A stretch of 64,000 nucleotides of DNA from Cryptomeria japonica. Its lineage: Eukaryota; Streptophyta; Pinopsida; Cupressales; Cupressaceae. The DNA lies in contig NC_081411.1 in NCBI RefSeq assembly GCF_030272615.1, positions 186,704,949 through 186,768,948 of the forward strand, read 5' to 3'. The notes beneath the pieces were generated by a model, which saw nothing but the letters and a program-made list of their open reading frames with translations, ran no database searches and was not told the DNA's origin. Positions 23,108 through 33,986 of the stretch are shown here, one piece after another; the stretch's first letter is position 1; each line of letters begins with the position of its first letter. The position numbers and the translations under genes were made by a program.

Positions 23108-24208
23108 TCAGGACTCCAAAATAGTGTCTGTTATCTCCACATATGTCCTAATCTTCCCAACAAACTCCTTCATGGCATCTATAATTCTCATCTTTGGGGT
23201 ATCAAGAATAGCTTCATATTCTTTATAATCTCTCTGCAAGATTTCCACATTCAGTATCAGTTGTGTCTTTAATTCCTGCGGTGATCTAATCCTCTTAACC
23301 TGTTCATTTTCATAAGCTTTCATCTTATGTTGAAGTTCACCAACTGATCTTCCAAAATTGATAGCAGAGTCATTAGGAGGCTTGAATGACTCACTAATAA
23401 CTTCAAGTTCTTTCTCATCCTCCTCCTTCTTCTTCTTCAAATCAGCACAAAACAATGAGAAATTAGAAAAAGTTGAGAAGATTTTACCTCCGGTTTCAAG
23501 TGCCTCTTTTAAATAGTCCTTACTGATAGTCAAGGCAACTTTACCATTATCAATTTTAGTCATGAAGTGCTTTGTTCTCTTCTTCTTGTAATCTTTCATA
23601 ACACTAATATAAGATGCATCCTCAAATGATTTCATTTGCTCTCCGGCATGAGAAACAAGTTGTCCAAGCTTATCAATAGGAGTAACAAAATTATCTATAT
23701 CAATCTCAAGTAGGAGTCTAGACAAAATCTCAACAGCATTCTTTATTGTTTCTGCCTTCTTTTGTTGTTCTTTCATCCTCTTCTTCTTGTCCCAGGATTG
23801 CATGATAGTTGCAATCTCCATCAACTTAGTTGAGCTCAAATTGTCCATGTCTAATGGTCCTTTGATGCTTATAGCATTATCATCATCTTCATCTACAATT
23901 TTCTTTTTGGAATCAAGTGACAAAGGTGTCACTTTAGGTTTAGTCTTCTTTGCATCTTCAGTTTTCTCTTCTACCTTGTCCTCTTTCTTTTCTTCTATCT
24001 TCTTTTCCTTTGTCTTATTTTTTGCATCTTCATGCTTATCTTCTGTCACTTCCTCTTTCTTTTCACTTTCCTTATCCTTTTCAATTTCCTATACCGGTGG
24101 GGGCTGTGTATCAGTAGTTTGAATTACTACCGGTGGCTCCTCATCTATCTTTTCTTCATGTCCCTGTTCTTGTTCATGTTGCTCAGACACTTGAACATCA
24201 ACATCATG
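23108..24208 (-). pseudogene. Element F ORF2, C-terminal part (unrecognised Lys/Glu-rich coiled-coil protein)
   Basis: An open frame of 313 residues (24049-23108) continues upstream in the same frame to 24208 past one stop (about 24092), where element I interrupts it. The coding sequence resumes at 59543. The N-terminal part here is extremely Lys/Glu-rich (KKIEEKKEDKVEEK), then come a segment with LMEIATIMQSW, alternating charged and hydrophobic helices (VGELQHKMKAYENEQVKRI), and a C-terminus ending ITDTILES just before the 3' untranslated region. I do not recognise the family: there is no reverse transcriptase, integrase or protease motif. It occupies the pol position of an LTR element. Codon quality and frame integrity are better than in neighbouring elements. 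Confidence 0.7.
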
Positions 24209-25249
24209 TGTTAGGTCCCGGAGACAACTGAGAGGGGGGGGTGAATCATTTGTCCAATAAATTCAACCAAAATTAACTTAACCAAAACTTAATGCTTAAT
24301 ATCGGTAAACCAAACTTTATGCCAGTAGGCAGTTTTATCAGTTAATTCCAGTACCGGTAAAGATTAATGCATGAAACAAAAAGACATTAACATCCACAAC
24401 ACATAACACAAATATTTGTACGTGGAAACTCTGTAAGGGGAAAACCCACAGTGGGAAGCCTTACCCACAATCAAATGATACTATTGCAGATAGTATGTGT
24501 GTACAATATGGATTCTACACATGCAGAAAGGCTAGCTGCCTAGAGCCCACTACTCAATCACAAAATGAGAGTCACACTGACTACAATTCGATGGTTAAAT
24601 CCAATGATAATGTACTACTTAAAATAACATCTTCATATGTTGGATTCAGTACCGGTTTAGTTCTAATTACCTTCACAAAAACCTTCCTTCAACCTTGAAA
24701 TGATGTCTGTGTGTATAGCTCTGCTTGTTTTTGCATATACCCTATTACAATCCTTTTTCCAATCGCATATCAATCTCACAAATGAGATCTAACACTTATA
24801 CCATAACCTAAGACCAATTGAATAGGTCTGCTCACTAAAATATATTACAATAAAATCAATTACAAATAAATCGATATGCGATGCATGATGTCGTCCCAAT
24901 GCATTTACAATAATAATAAATCATCTCCATAACGTGTCGTGTTGATCTGGAATAGATATGTCTGCCAGTGTACATCCTAGACCTATTTGTCGGTAACAAC
25001 AAATATGCAAACCCGAATAAACCAATAACCAAATTGCCAATTCCAAGTGATCAAATAATATCTTCGACATAACCAAGTAGTCTCCAAGTCATTCCAAGTG
25101 TTGGTGAACCAAATACCGGTGACTATGCATAAGTCTCTGACTCACGGGTGAACATAATAAGAATCTCCAAGTGCTTATAAGTGTTGACAAGTGATGACAA
25201 GTGTCGACATCAATGACAAAACCATATCAACATATCCAAAATACCAAAA
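24209..25249 (-). repeat. Element I 3' LTR (1041 bp)
   Basis: On the plus strand it starts TGTTAGGTCCCGG and ends ATACCAAAA, where the 5' LTR reads ATACCAACA, so the terminal C has mutated. It is bounded on the internal side by the polypurine tract. It matches 58476-59537 throughout with scattered changes and small indels. Confidence 0.9.
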
Positions 25250-25639
25250 ATCTCCCCCTTTGGCATTGATGGCAACATAAGATGGAAAAACCATCAAAGT
25301 GTCAAAATAGAAATGCCAAAAACCAAAAACCAACAATCTCCCAAAGAGATCATTAACCAGAAATCAAAATTCATAATGTCTCTCCCTTAGGAATAATCTC
25401 TCGCCGAAGATATCTCTCCCCAAAAATGTTTTTCCATAATATCTGTCCCCTTTGATATCAAATGCCAAAGCAATACAAAAACCAGATTCAAATACAAAAT
25501 ACCAACTTATTATACCAACTACTCCCCCTGAGAAGTAGGTCTCCTCATCAGAGCTGGAATAAAATATTTCTCTGTTAATTCTGTCAGTTGATGACAAACA
25601 TAAACTATCTAAGTCTCTACCAATGGGAGTAGGACTCCA
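25250..25639 (-). other. Element I 3' untranslated region with polypurine tracts
   Basis: The minus strand reads GCCAAAGGGGGAGAT against the LTR (plus 25250-25264). A second tract, CTCAGGGGGAGT (plus 25521-25532), lies about 270 bases upstream in element sense. This copies the multi-tract layout of element H. No reading frame here is credible; the 77-residue frame at 25364-25597 has no family match. Confidence 0.7.
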
Positions 25640-26170
25640 AGCTACTTTTTGAGATATTCAAAATTTTCCTTAAGCAAAGGCTTAGTAAAAATATCTGCAA
25701 TCTACTCTTTAGTATTCACATAAACCAATTTCACTTCTTTTGCTTCAACATTCTCTTTCAGAAAATTGAATTTGATAGAAACATGTTTAGTCTTAGAGTG
25801 AAATACCAAGTTCTTTGATATATCAATTGCTGCCATATTATCATAGTAAATAGTTATAGGTTCCTTGAATTTTACCTTTATGTCCTTCAACATTTTTTTG
25901 ATCCATAATACATTTGTACAATTAGTTTTTGTTGCAATATATTCTGATTCTATTGTTGATAGACTTGTACAACTTTCTTTCTTGCTCAACCATGAAATTA
26001 GTCTACTACCAACAAAAAATACCCCGCCGGTGGTTCTTTTTCTGTCATCTACATCTCCTGCCCAATTAGCATCTATGTATGCACATAAATCAAAATTTTC
26101 ATCTCTATCATAAACCAAGATTTGTAGTGCCTTGTAGGTACCGGAAAATCCTTTTCACTACTGCTTCATG
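25640..26170 (-). pseudogene. Element I RNase H
   Basis: The frame 26118-25702 encodes a copia RNase H: FDLCAYIDANWAGDVDDRKRTTGG (catalytic Asp in DANWAGD), SLSTIESEYIA (catalytic Glu) and YYDNMAAIDISKNLVFHSKTKHV (catalytic Asp). After a stop at about 25700 the same frame continues with ADIFTKPLLKENFEYL. Colinear with 19150-19671 of element H. Confidence 0.9.
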
Positions 26171-27068
26171 ATTTTATTTAGGATTACTCTGAAATGTCGA
26201 AACAATACATACTGCATTCATAATATCAGGTCTTGTTTGTGTCAAATACAGTAAACCTCCTCTCATAGACTTGTATCTAGTCAGATTAATAGGTGTCGAT
26301 TCATCCTTCAAAGATAATTTATCAGTTGTAGTCATAGGTGTTCTTACTGATTTATAGTTTTCCATGCCAAATATCTTTAGTAATTCCTTCAAGTACTTAG
26401 ATTGACATAGGAATATACCTTTATCATTCTGTGAAATCTGCAATCTTAAAAAGAATTTTATCTCCCCAATTATAGACATTTCAAATTCTTGCTACATTTT
26501 GTTAGAAAAGTCTTTACACAATCCATCTTCTCCTCCAAATATTATATCATCAACAAAAACTTCTATAACCAAGATGTCATCATTAGTCACTTTGTAGTAT
26601 AGATAATTGTCAGCATTACTTTTAGTGTATCCAAGCTTCAAAAGACATTTGTCCAATCTAGCATACCAAGCTCTAGGAGCTTGTTTTAGTCCATATAAAT
26701 CTTTCCTTAACTTGCAAACCATGTCTTTGTTATCTATCAAATAAAATCCATCAAGTTGTTCAATATAAACTTTTTCTTCAAGATCTTCATTCAGAAATGC
26801 ACATTTAACATCCATTTGATATACTTTGTAGTTCTTGTGTGTTGCAAAAGCCAATAAAAGTCTGACTGCCTCAATTCTAGCTACCAGTACAAAGGTTTCA
26901 TTGTAATCAATTCCTTCTTTCTATGAATATCCCTTACACACTAATCTTGCATTGTTTCTGATTACCTTACCATCTTCATTAAGTTTTTTCTGAAAACCCA
27001 TTTAGTTCCAATTACATTTTTGTCTTTAGGTCGGGGAACTAATGACCAAGTGTTATTCCTTTCAATTT
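26171..27068 (-). pseudogene. Element I reverse transcriptase
   Basis: Frames 26854-26492 and 26479-26174 give YQMDVKCAFLNEDLEEKVYIEQ (catalytic Asp), DLYGLKQAPRAWYARLDKCLL, EVFVDDIIFGGEDG (catalytic VDD), FFLRLQISQNDKGIFLCQ and TQTRPDIMNAV. A TAG (plus CTA, about 26490) separates the two. Upstream pieces (ERNNTWSLVPRPKDKNVIGT) reach the element D insertion. One long frame with few stops, but not intact. Confidence 0.92.
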
Positions 27069-27073
27069 GTTCT

Positions 27074-28464
27074 TGTATGTCAAAAATGTGGTATCAACCT
27101 GCAAGAGGAGAAAACAATTCAAACACACACATGAAACATTGCATCAGAGGTTAGAAATCAATCAAAACAAGTTAAATGAATCTAAACTCTTTAATATCGT
27201 TCCATGCTCCTCTATCTCCAAGGATCTTCAAGATTCAAGGTGGCTCTCAGCTTGGAAGAGCACTTGATTCTTTAAGATGACAACCTAAAGAACAAGATTT
27301 AAATGATTCTAAGATCTAAATGGAATGCAACCAAGATCCTAGTGATGATTTAGATATGAAACTAGATGATGATAGGATGCAAGATATTGATATGAAGCTT
27401 AAACTAGTATTAAAATGATACTAAGATGAAGCTAACATGATATGAGATTAACATGATATATCTAAAGATTATTATGCTACTAAAATGATCTAAAATTCTA
27501 TTCTATCAAAGAGAGATAATATGCTTAATGTTATGAGACTATAAGTTTGATGCACAAAGACTTGATCCTCTTGAAGAAGGAATGAGCTCTATTTATAGGG
27601 AAAATAGGGCAATGGATGGTCAGGATTGGATAATCTTAACAAGGGCTAGGATTGAAAGTTAATCAATCCATGTTTACAATTCTCCCCAATGAAATGGTGA
27701 CAATTGTCAACAAGAGACTACTTGAGAAGACCCCATGGTTACCCTAGGGGGTAAGGGTTAAGGTTAGGTTAAGGTTATCCATTGGATAAAGCTTTTACCC
27801 AAAGGATAAACTCTTGTGCAAGGGTTAAAGGGATAACCATGGTCAAAGCAATGAATTCTTGATGAGACCCTTGGGTTAGATGAAGGTTGAGTTAGGCAAA
27901 AATTCTCTAACCATGTAAGAAGGTTGAGTTAACCATTAATGGTTCGGAAGACTTTCAAGGTTAACTTGTTGAAGACATAAAGCCTTTAATGGTTTTCAAA
28001 GACTTTAAGGGTTTGAGAAGTGACTTCCCTTTGCTTAGGGATGTGACAATATTTAGAAAATGGATTAGGCTAAATTAGAATTGGTTAGAAGAATCTAGAA
28101 GGGGGTTTAGAGAGGCAAGTGGGAGATGTAGGATTTTGCAAGTGGGTGGAGGGGAATTTAATTAAAATAAAATTAATTTATTTCAATTGTGGTTGCAATT
28201 TACATTTGTAGGATTTTACAAGTGGGGGGATTTAATTAAATGTAAATTTAATTAAATGGGCTAGAAGGGGGATTTAATTAAATGTGAATTTAATTAAATG
28301 GCTTAGATAGAAGAAGGGTATATTAATTAAATCTTAATTTAATTAATAGGAGATTAGAAGAATAGAGATATTAATTAAATCTTAATTTAATTAATTGGAA
28401 GAATTAAAAATAATTAAATGAATAAAATTCTCTTAATTAACTGTGCAACTTTTAGGTGTCTACA
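27074..28464 (-). repeat. Element D 3' LTR (1391 bp)
   Basis: On the plus strand it starts TGTATGTCAAAAATG and ends GGTGTCTACA. The minus strand carries CTATAAATAGAGCTC (TATA box at 27590-27597), shared with element C's LTR and a good core promoter candidate. It ends in alternating AATTTAATTAA tracts. A few per cent differences and small indels separate it from the other D LTR, more than between the C LTRs. Confidence 0.92.
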
Positions 28465-28478
28465 TTTTGCCCCTCTTT
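28465..28478 (-). promoter_or_regulatory. Element D polypurine tract
   Basis: The minus strand reads AAAGAGGGGCAAAA directly before the LTR start (TGTAGACACC). Element C has the same sequence at 30528-30541. Confidence 0.85.
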
Positions 28479-29055
28479 AAGTTAACGTGTGAGCACATGT
28501 TGATTCAAAGAAAATGTGTCGGATATGATGTTGTGGATATGAAAAATTAATTTGATATGAAAAGTCGATATGATGCCCCAGATTTGATGAACGATATTGA
28601 TGATGCCCCAGATATGAAGAATTGATTTGATATGAAACTGATATGAAATTGATGTCGAGATTTGATACGATAATGCCCCCTCCAGAGATCATTCATGCAC
28701 AAAAGGCATGAATAATCTCTCGAAAGAAGAAGAATGCTATTTGAAAGATAGAAGAGTGGATAGTGATTACATCCATGGGTTTGATAAGATTGATTAGATT
28801 GATTGGATTAAGATCAAGTCTGGTTTCAAGTATGACACCTCCTATATAAGACATGGATGATCGAGCATCTGGTTTCAGGAATGATACTGCATGTATAAGA
28901 CATGGATGATCGAGCATCTGGTTTTAGGAATAATACCGCCTGTATAAGACATGGATGATCGAGCGTCTGGTTTTAGGAACGATATATCCTGTATAAGACC
29001 GATCAAAACGCCTGATTTCAGGAATGATATATCGTGTATAAGAGCTGATCAAAAC
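28479..29055 (-). repeat. Element D 3' region with 45-49-bp satellite, first block
   Basis: Units beginning CTGGTTTCAGGAA and containing GTATAAGA start at 28820, 28869, 28918, 28967 and 29012 (spacing 49, 49, 49, 45). Element C is inserted in the unit that starts at 29012, duplicating AAAAC. The array resumes at 47600. The sequence before 28800 is AT-rich with repeated GATGCCCCAGAT phrases. The small frames here are repeat-driven, not genes. Confidence 0.85.
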
Positions 29056-30527
29056 TGTATGCGAGAAAAGCGGATCGATAGAACTCAATATGTGAAAAAT
29101 GTTCCAAAAAGACTTGTCCACACACACACACAGGACTTCTTGGTGCAAGCTATGGAGTAATAAAGTATTACTCAGCTTCCCAAGGTGGGTCCCATGGTTC
29201 TCTATCTCACAATGTCCCTCAAACCAATGTTTTTGCTCTCAGATCACTGAGCAAAATGGTTCAGGGATGGCAAATGCAAGAACGAGGGATGTCTTGATAG
29301 ATTTTAGAATTAAATGCATCCTAAGCTATGCATGGTTCTAGAAATGCAATATACTAGATTGTAAGATGACAAGGTTAGTATGAGTACTATCCTAACATGA
29401 TATATTTAGTCTATGATTGAGCTAAATGATAAAGAAAATATTTTAAACATGCATATTTAGACTAATTTATAGTTAAAAGAGAGGCTAAAATGATGAGTAT
29501 ATATGATATAAGAAAGCTTGAATGTATTTGAGCATAAGTGTGATACTACAAATTTGGAGGATGATCTAAAATGGAGGAATGAGAGCTCTATTTATAGCAA
29601 GAATAGGGAAATGGATGGTCAAGATTGAATGGTTTAATCAAGGGTTGAGTTTGAAAGTTGGGGATCCATGTTTGTAATTGGTACCAATGAAATGATGACA
29701 AGTGTCAACATAGGGTTGGGTTGAGAGAAGGGGTTGGAGACATTAAATGTCTGAGAAGACCTCATAGTTATCTTAGAGATAAGGGTTAAGCTTAAGTTAG
29801 GCTTACCTAATGGATTAAGAGTTAATCCAAGGATAAACGTTTGTGCAAATGATTAAGAGATAATCATGGTCAAAGCATTAAAGGCCTAATGAGACCTTTG
29901 GGTTGGGTAAAGGTTGAGTCAAAACAAATTCTTTAACCATGTAGGAGGGTTTGAGTTAACCATTAATGGTTATTGGAGACTTTGGGGGATTAAGTGGTTG
30001 AAGGTTGGAAGCCTTTAATGGTTATCAAAGACTTTGAGGAATTAAGTGGTTGAAGGTTGAAAGCCTTTAATGGTTATCAAAGACTTTGAGGTTTTGAGAA
30101 GTGACTTCCCTTTGCTTAGGGATGTGACAAAGTTTAGAGGAGGGGTTAGGTTAATTAGAAGTGATTAGAAGATTCTAGAAGGGATTAGAAAGGGGTTTGG
30201 GATTTTGCAAGTGGATGAAGGGATAATAGGATTTAATTGAAATAAAGAATTTCATTCAATTTGGTTGCAATTAAATAAATTAGATTTTTTCAATTTAGGA
30301 TAACTATTTAATTAAATTTGAATTTAATTAAAAGTGGATAGGGGGAATTTAATTGAATAAAATGATTTATTCATTAAATGGGTATAGTGAATTTAATTTA
30401 AATAAATTGAGTAATTTACTTAATTAAATAGAGGAATGTGGATAATTTAATTAAATTGGATTTAATTAAATAGAGAAATGAACATAAAATATTCATTTAG
30501 GAATATGGTCATTTTTATACGTCTTCA
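29056..30527 (-). repeat. Element C 3' LTR (1472 bp)
   Basis: On the plus strand it begins TGTATGCGAG and ends ACGTCTTCA. A minus-strand TATAAATA box is at 29589-29596. A (CA)n stretch lies at 29119-29132. The final third consists of AATTTAATTAA-type AT tracts. An 80-residue plus-strand frame (29099-29341) recurs in the other LTR because the LTRs are nearly identical, not because it codes. Confidence 0.94.
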
Positions 30528-30541
30528 TTTTGCCCCTCTTT
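30528..30541 (-). promoter_or_regulatory. Element C polypurine tract
   Basis: The minus strand AAAGAGGGGCAAAA abuts the 3' LTR. It fixes the orientation of C as minus and is identical to that of element D. Confidence 0.85.
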
Positions 30542-30865
30542 GAAGTGACGTGTGTACACATGTTATTTCAAAGAAAATGATGTGTTTTTGTGATTTATGA
30601 TCAAATGCAATTTTTGTGTCGCTCTTATGATTTGCAAGTCATGCCCCAGATTCAATATTTGATGGTGATGCCCCCTCGGGAGATGAATCAATATTTTAAA
30701 AAATTTTGATTTAATTTGATGAGGTGCGTATGATGTGTAGGATTTCGTTCATGTGTAATGTGTGCAAATTGATTCATCTCCTGATAAGTTACAAATGTTA
30801 TGGTATTTGGGAGACCGCGACCATATTATAGGTCCATTTGGCTAACCCTAATTTCATTTTCCTCT

Positions 30866-30876
30866 TATAAAAGGGG
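30866..30876 (+). promoter_or_regulatory. TATA box of the antisense PMD gene in element C
   Basis: TATAAAAGGGG lies 81 bases before the ATG at 30947, on the strand opposite to the retrotransposon's own transcript. Its spacing leaves room for a transcription start near 30900. This is an independent promoter candidate; the nearest LTR promoter reads the other way. Confidence 0.6.
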
Positions 30877-31021
30877 AAAAAGGCTTGAATTAGATTCATT
30901 TGTGCTTTGTTGACTTTGGAGAAAGAGAATTTGGTCTGCAGAGAAAATGCCTATTTCATATCATAGACACCATTTCAAGCACGTTCGAAGGTACCGGAGA
31001 CCTGCAGCGTATGGACCACAA

Positions 31022-32060
31022 GTAAGTCAATATTTTTGACCCTCTTTTGACCTTTGATTTGATCGTTTTTAGTCATTTTTTGATTTTCAAAGTTCATTTT
31101 TAGCGGTTTAGCACGTCTAGGTTATAGATTAGCGCATACGAAGTTTAAAGTAGCGCATCTAGTCAATTCATAAGGTCGCATCTGAAACAGATAGGGTAGT
31201 GCATAGGGAATAGAGGTTAGCGCATAGATGCAGAATAGCGCATAGCGACTGTCGGGTAGCGCTTCAGGTCAACAGGTTAGCGCGTAGGGTAAACCTAGCG
31301 CATAGGGGTCATCGGGGTTCGCATGGGCAAGGGGGTTTAGCACGTAGGGTTAACCTAGCGCATAGGGTCAAACGAGTAGTGCCTAGGAGGTGTAGATTAG
31401 CGTGTAGACTGAGTTTAGCGCATAGAGTAGGTTAGGTGGCGCATGGGGGGAAAAGATTAATGCGTAGAATTAGTCTAGCGCATAGGGTAGATAGAATAGC
31501 GTGTAGGAAAGACAGCCTAGCGCGTGGGGGTTTTTAGCGCATTGGGTATCTGTTTTAGCGCATCTGGAAAAATTTTGCATGATGAGTGGATTTGTAAAAT
31601 TTTTGTGTCGTGCTGTCATGATTTTAAGGATTTGTCCAATATGAGTGTCGATATAACTTGTTTTGATTTGAGATATTCCAAGTTATGTATAGATATCAAT
31701 GTGTTGTGTTGATTAAAATATGATTTATTTGCGTGTTCTGTTTCAAGTTCAAAGTGTGAAGCCTAATTTGTGTTACAAGCTGATATGGGTTGGAAACTTG
31801 AATTGTTTTACAAGCTGATATGGGTGGGAAACTTGAGTTGTTTTACAAGTTTATGTGATTTTGGAGACTTGAGTTGTTTTACAAGTTTTGATATGGTTTT
31901 TGAAAACTTGAGTTGTTTTACAAGTTGATATGAAATGATAAGATTTTGAACTTGATGTAGATGAGCAAATGGATTCATATTGTTGATGTGAGTTTGATTT
32001 TGATATCGTTGTTTTGATGTGGAAACTAATATTAGATTTGTTTTGCTTGTTTGACAAGAG
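31022..32060 (+). other. Predicted intron of the PMD gene, with TAGCGCAT array
   Basis: The donor CAA/GTAAGT is canonical. The acceptor CTTGTTTGACAAGAG follows a T-rich tract. In the D copy it reads TTTTTGACAG/GAG, phase 0, which restores the exon 2 frame exactly; in C the G of that CAG is A, but an in-frame AG two bases on (32059-32060) remains usable. The first half holds the TAGCGCAT array (31120-31565); the second half has four repeats of CTTGAGTTGTTTTACAAG-like phrases (31795-31930). Confidence 0.65.
31120..31565 (+). repeat. TAGCGCAT motif array
   Basis: About 14 exact TAGCGC cores and some eight one-base variants (TAGTGC, TAGCGT, GGCGCA) occur at irregular 12-30-base spacing, often extended as TTAGCGCATAGGGT. 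It is not a simple tandem repeat, because the spacer sequence varies. The reverse-complement motif forms two arrays at 43715-44095 and 45615-46040 in the same element. Confidence 0.85.
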
Positions 32061-33986
32061 CGATTGGGTGTGGTTCAGTCGCGGGAGAGATTTTCGAGAC
32101 CGTAGACATTGATATCGCGGTTGTCGCAAGTCGATCTCAATATCATTGAGAGATGTGGGTTGACTTCCCTCTTGGATATGCCTCGGTTCACTATGAACCG
32201 GGGGCTACTAATAGCACTTGCGGAGAGGTGGCATAGCGACACGAACACCTTCCATTTTGCCACTAGAGAGATAATAGTCACACCAGAGGACTGTTACAGG
32301 ATCCTGCGCATTCCTGTAGTAGGTGCACTACTACCGTATGAGTAGTCGGAGGAGGGTGGGACAGAGGCATTGTGCCGCATTTTCCAAGATGATACAGTCT
32401 GTGGCTATGAGATCCCGTGGCAGGAGTTTCTAGACCTGGATTATGCACCACTGCTATCCGTACTAGCAGGGTTCATTGGTGGATTCCTTTGTCCTAATCG
32501 CAAGTCAAAGGGATTTTCTGTGGGATGGGGGCTGGTGTTGGAGGAGATGGTCACACAGGGCCGGAGGCTTTCATGGGGGTTAGCTATGCTGGCCCATTTA
32601 TACAGGGGCCTGCATGAGGTGGTATACCTCAGTTATGGCAGTTTGTCAGCTAGCGTGACATTATTATAGGTATGGTGCTGGGAGCATATTCCAGCGGTGA
32701 GGCCATTAGCAGACAAGGACAGGCCCGTAGGAGCGGCATATGCCTACGGATATAGGGGTCTAGTTGTCTAGCGCAAGCTGGGCAAACTAGAGCATTGGAG
32801 GAGGGTACTTGATGACATTGATATGGTCACATGGCGACCGTATATAGGATGTGAGGTGTGGGCTGAGGATGGGCTAGAGATGCCCTTTGTTTTTATGACC
32901 AGATACCTGATCGGAAGGACCCCGTTTGTTATAGAGAGGTTTGTGGTGACTCGAGTTTTGAGGCAGTTTGGGCGCCAACAGGGTATACTACAGGGAGCTT
33001 GTCTTTATGCACGGCGGAGGTAGGATGTGGCTGATTGGGGGCCGACCATTGATAGTGGAGTGGCGATGGAGGATTTTGTGGGGTTAGCAGGGAAAATATG
33101 GGATTATGCCCCAGAGATTCAGGATGCAGGTATGACTGATGAGTTTGCCAGATTGTTTGCTGTGCGGGCGGTGGCTAGGATATCTGATCCTGAGGAGATG
33201 AGGCCAGCCTTTGATGATGATGAGGAGGAGGGAGATGGGGGAGACGACGGAGATGATGGAGATGATGGAGGAGGAGGACGAGGGAGAGGGGCCAGAGGGA
33301 GGAGAGGAGATAGAGGTGTGGAGAGAGCGGTGAGACACAGGATGATAGACAGGGGGAGAGGTGGATTGGCTATTAGAGCCGGTGGAGAGGGGAGAGCGGG
33401 AGAGGTGTTAGCTACAGTGGGTGGTACAGAGGAGGCTAGGTGACCAGCGCAGAGGAGGAGGATAGATATACTTCCACCTCCAACACCGAGGACAAGAAGA
33501 GTGGGAGGGGTTGCCCCAACACAGGTACCGCTACGGGTTCGGATCCCAAGTCATATTGAGGATGCACAGATTTGGACCCTATAGATTACTGTTCAGCAGC
33601 TGCAGGCACAGGTTTTGACATATCAGCGACAGATTGCATAGTTGACCACTGAGCGAGATATCGAGATAGAGCGGAGAGGGCGAGTGGAGGAGTTGGTATC
33701 TAGCATGCAGAGAGCAGCGGCGGGTGGTGCGATGAGAGACACCCTGAGAGAGCTGGCATTGAGAGCTCAGGAGGCAGAGTACTATCGGTGGCATTATGAG
33801 GCTGCAGTACCCAGGGATCGCCGAGTACAGAGCTTTGCATAGTCGAGATCTAGTCGATCTCGAGCTACTGGGTTGTGATCTGAGAGCCGAGGTGTTACGG
33901 GGCCACCGAGACAGGACCCTCCTAGAGATCCAGGAGCAGGGACATTTGGAGCGAGACCATCTCCATCAGGAGATAGTCATACTTGA

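Larger units (their letters stand above)
30947..33986 (+). pseudogene. Intron-containing plant mobile domain (PMD) gene carried antisense in element C
   Basis: Exon 1 (30947-31021) encodes 25 basic residues starting MPISYHRHHFKHVRRY and ends in a complete codon followed by GTAAGT. The intron is 31022-32060; exon 2 is 32061-33986. Exon 2 carries a plant mobile domain: ERWHSDTNTFHF, TPEDCYRILRIPVVG, MLAHLYRGLHEVV, RKLGKLEHWRRVLDDID. It is followed by an Asp/Gly acidic stretch, an Arg/Gly-rich segment, a coiled coil (about 33590-33830) and the C-terminus SPSGDSHT. Length would be about 666 residues. The frame is never shifted over 1.9 kb but has about ten stops (for example 32091, 32343, 32667, 32769, 33021, 33441). 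Cellular PMD proteins (MAIN, MAIL1, with phosphatase PP7L) act in transposon silencing and gene expression. Function here is inference. Confidence 0.75.

Noticed and set aside
31120-31565. AGCGC array as a simple satellite
   Set aside because: Spacing and spacer sequence are irregular, so there is no fixed repeat unit; it was recorded as a motif array instead.
33084-33794. Minus-strand frames across PMD exon 2
   Set aside because: Antisense to the acidic and Arg/Gly-rich PMD segment. No integrase or pol similarity, and the plus frame is the one conserved with element D.
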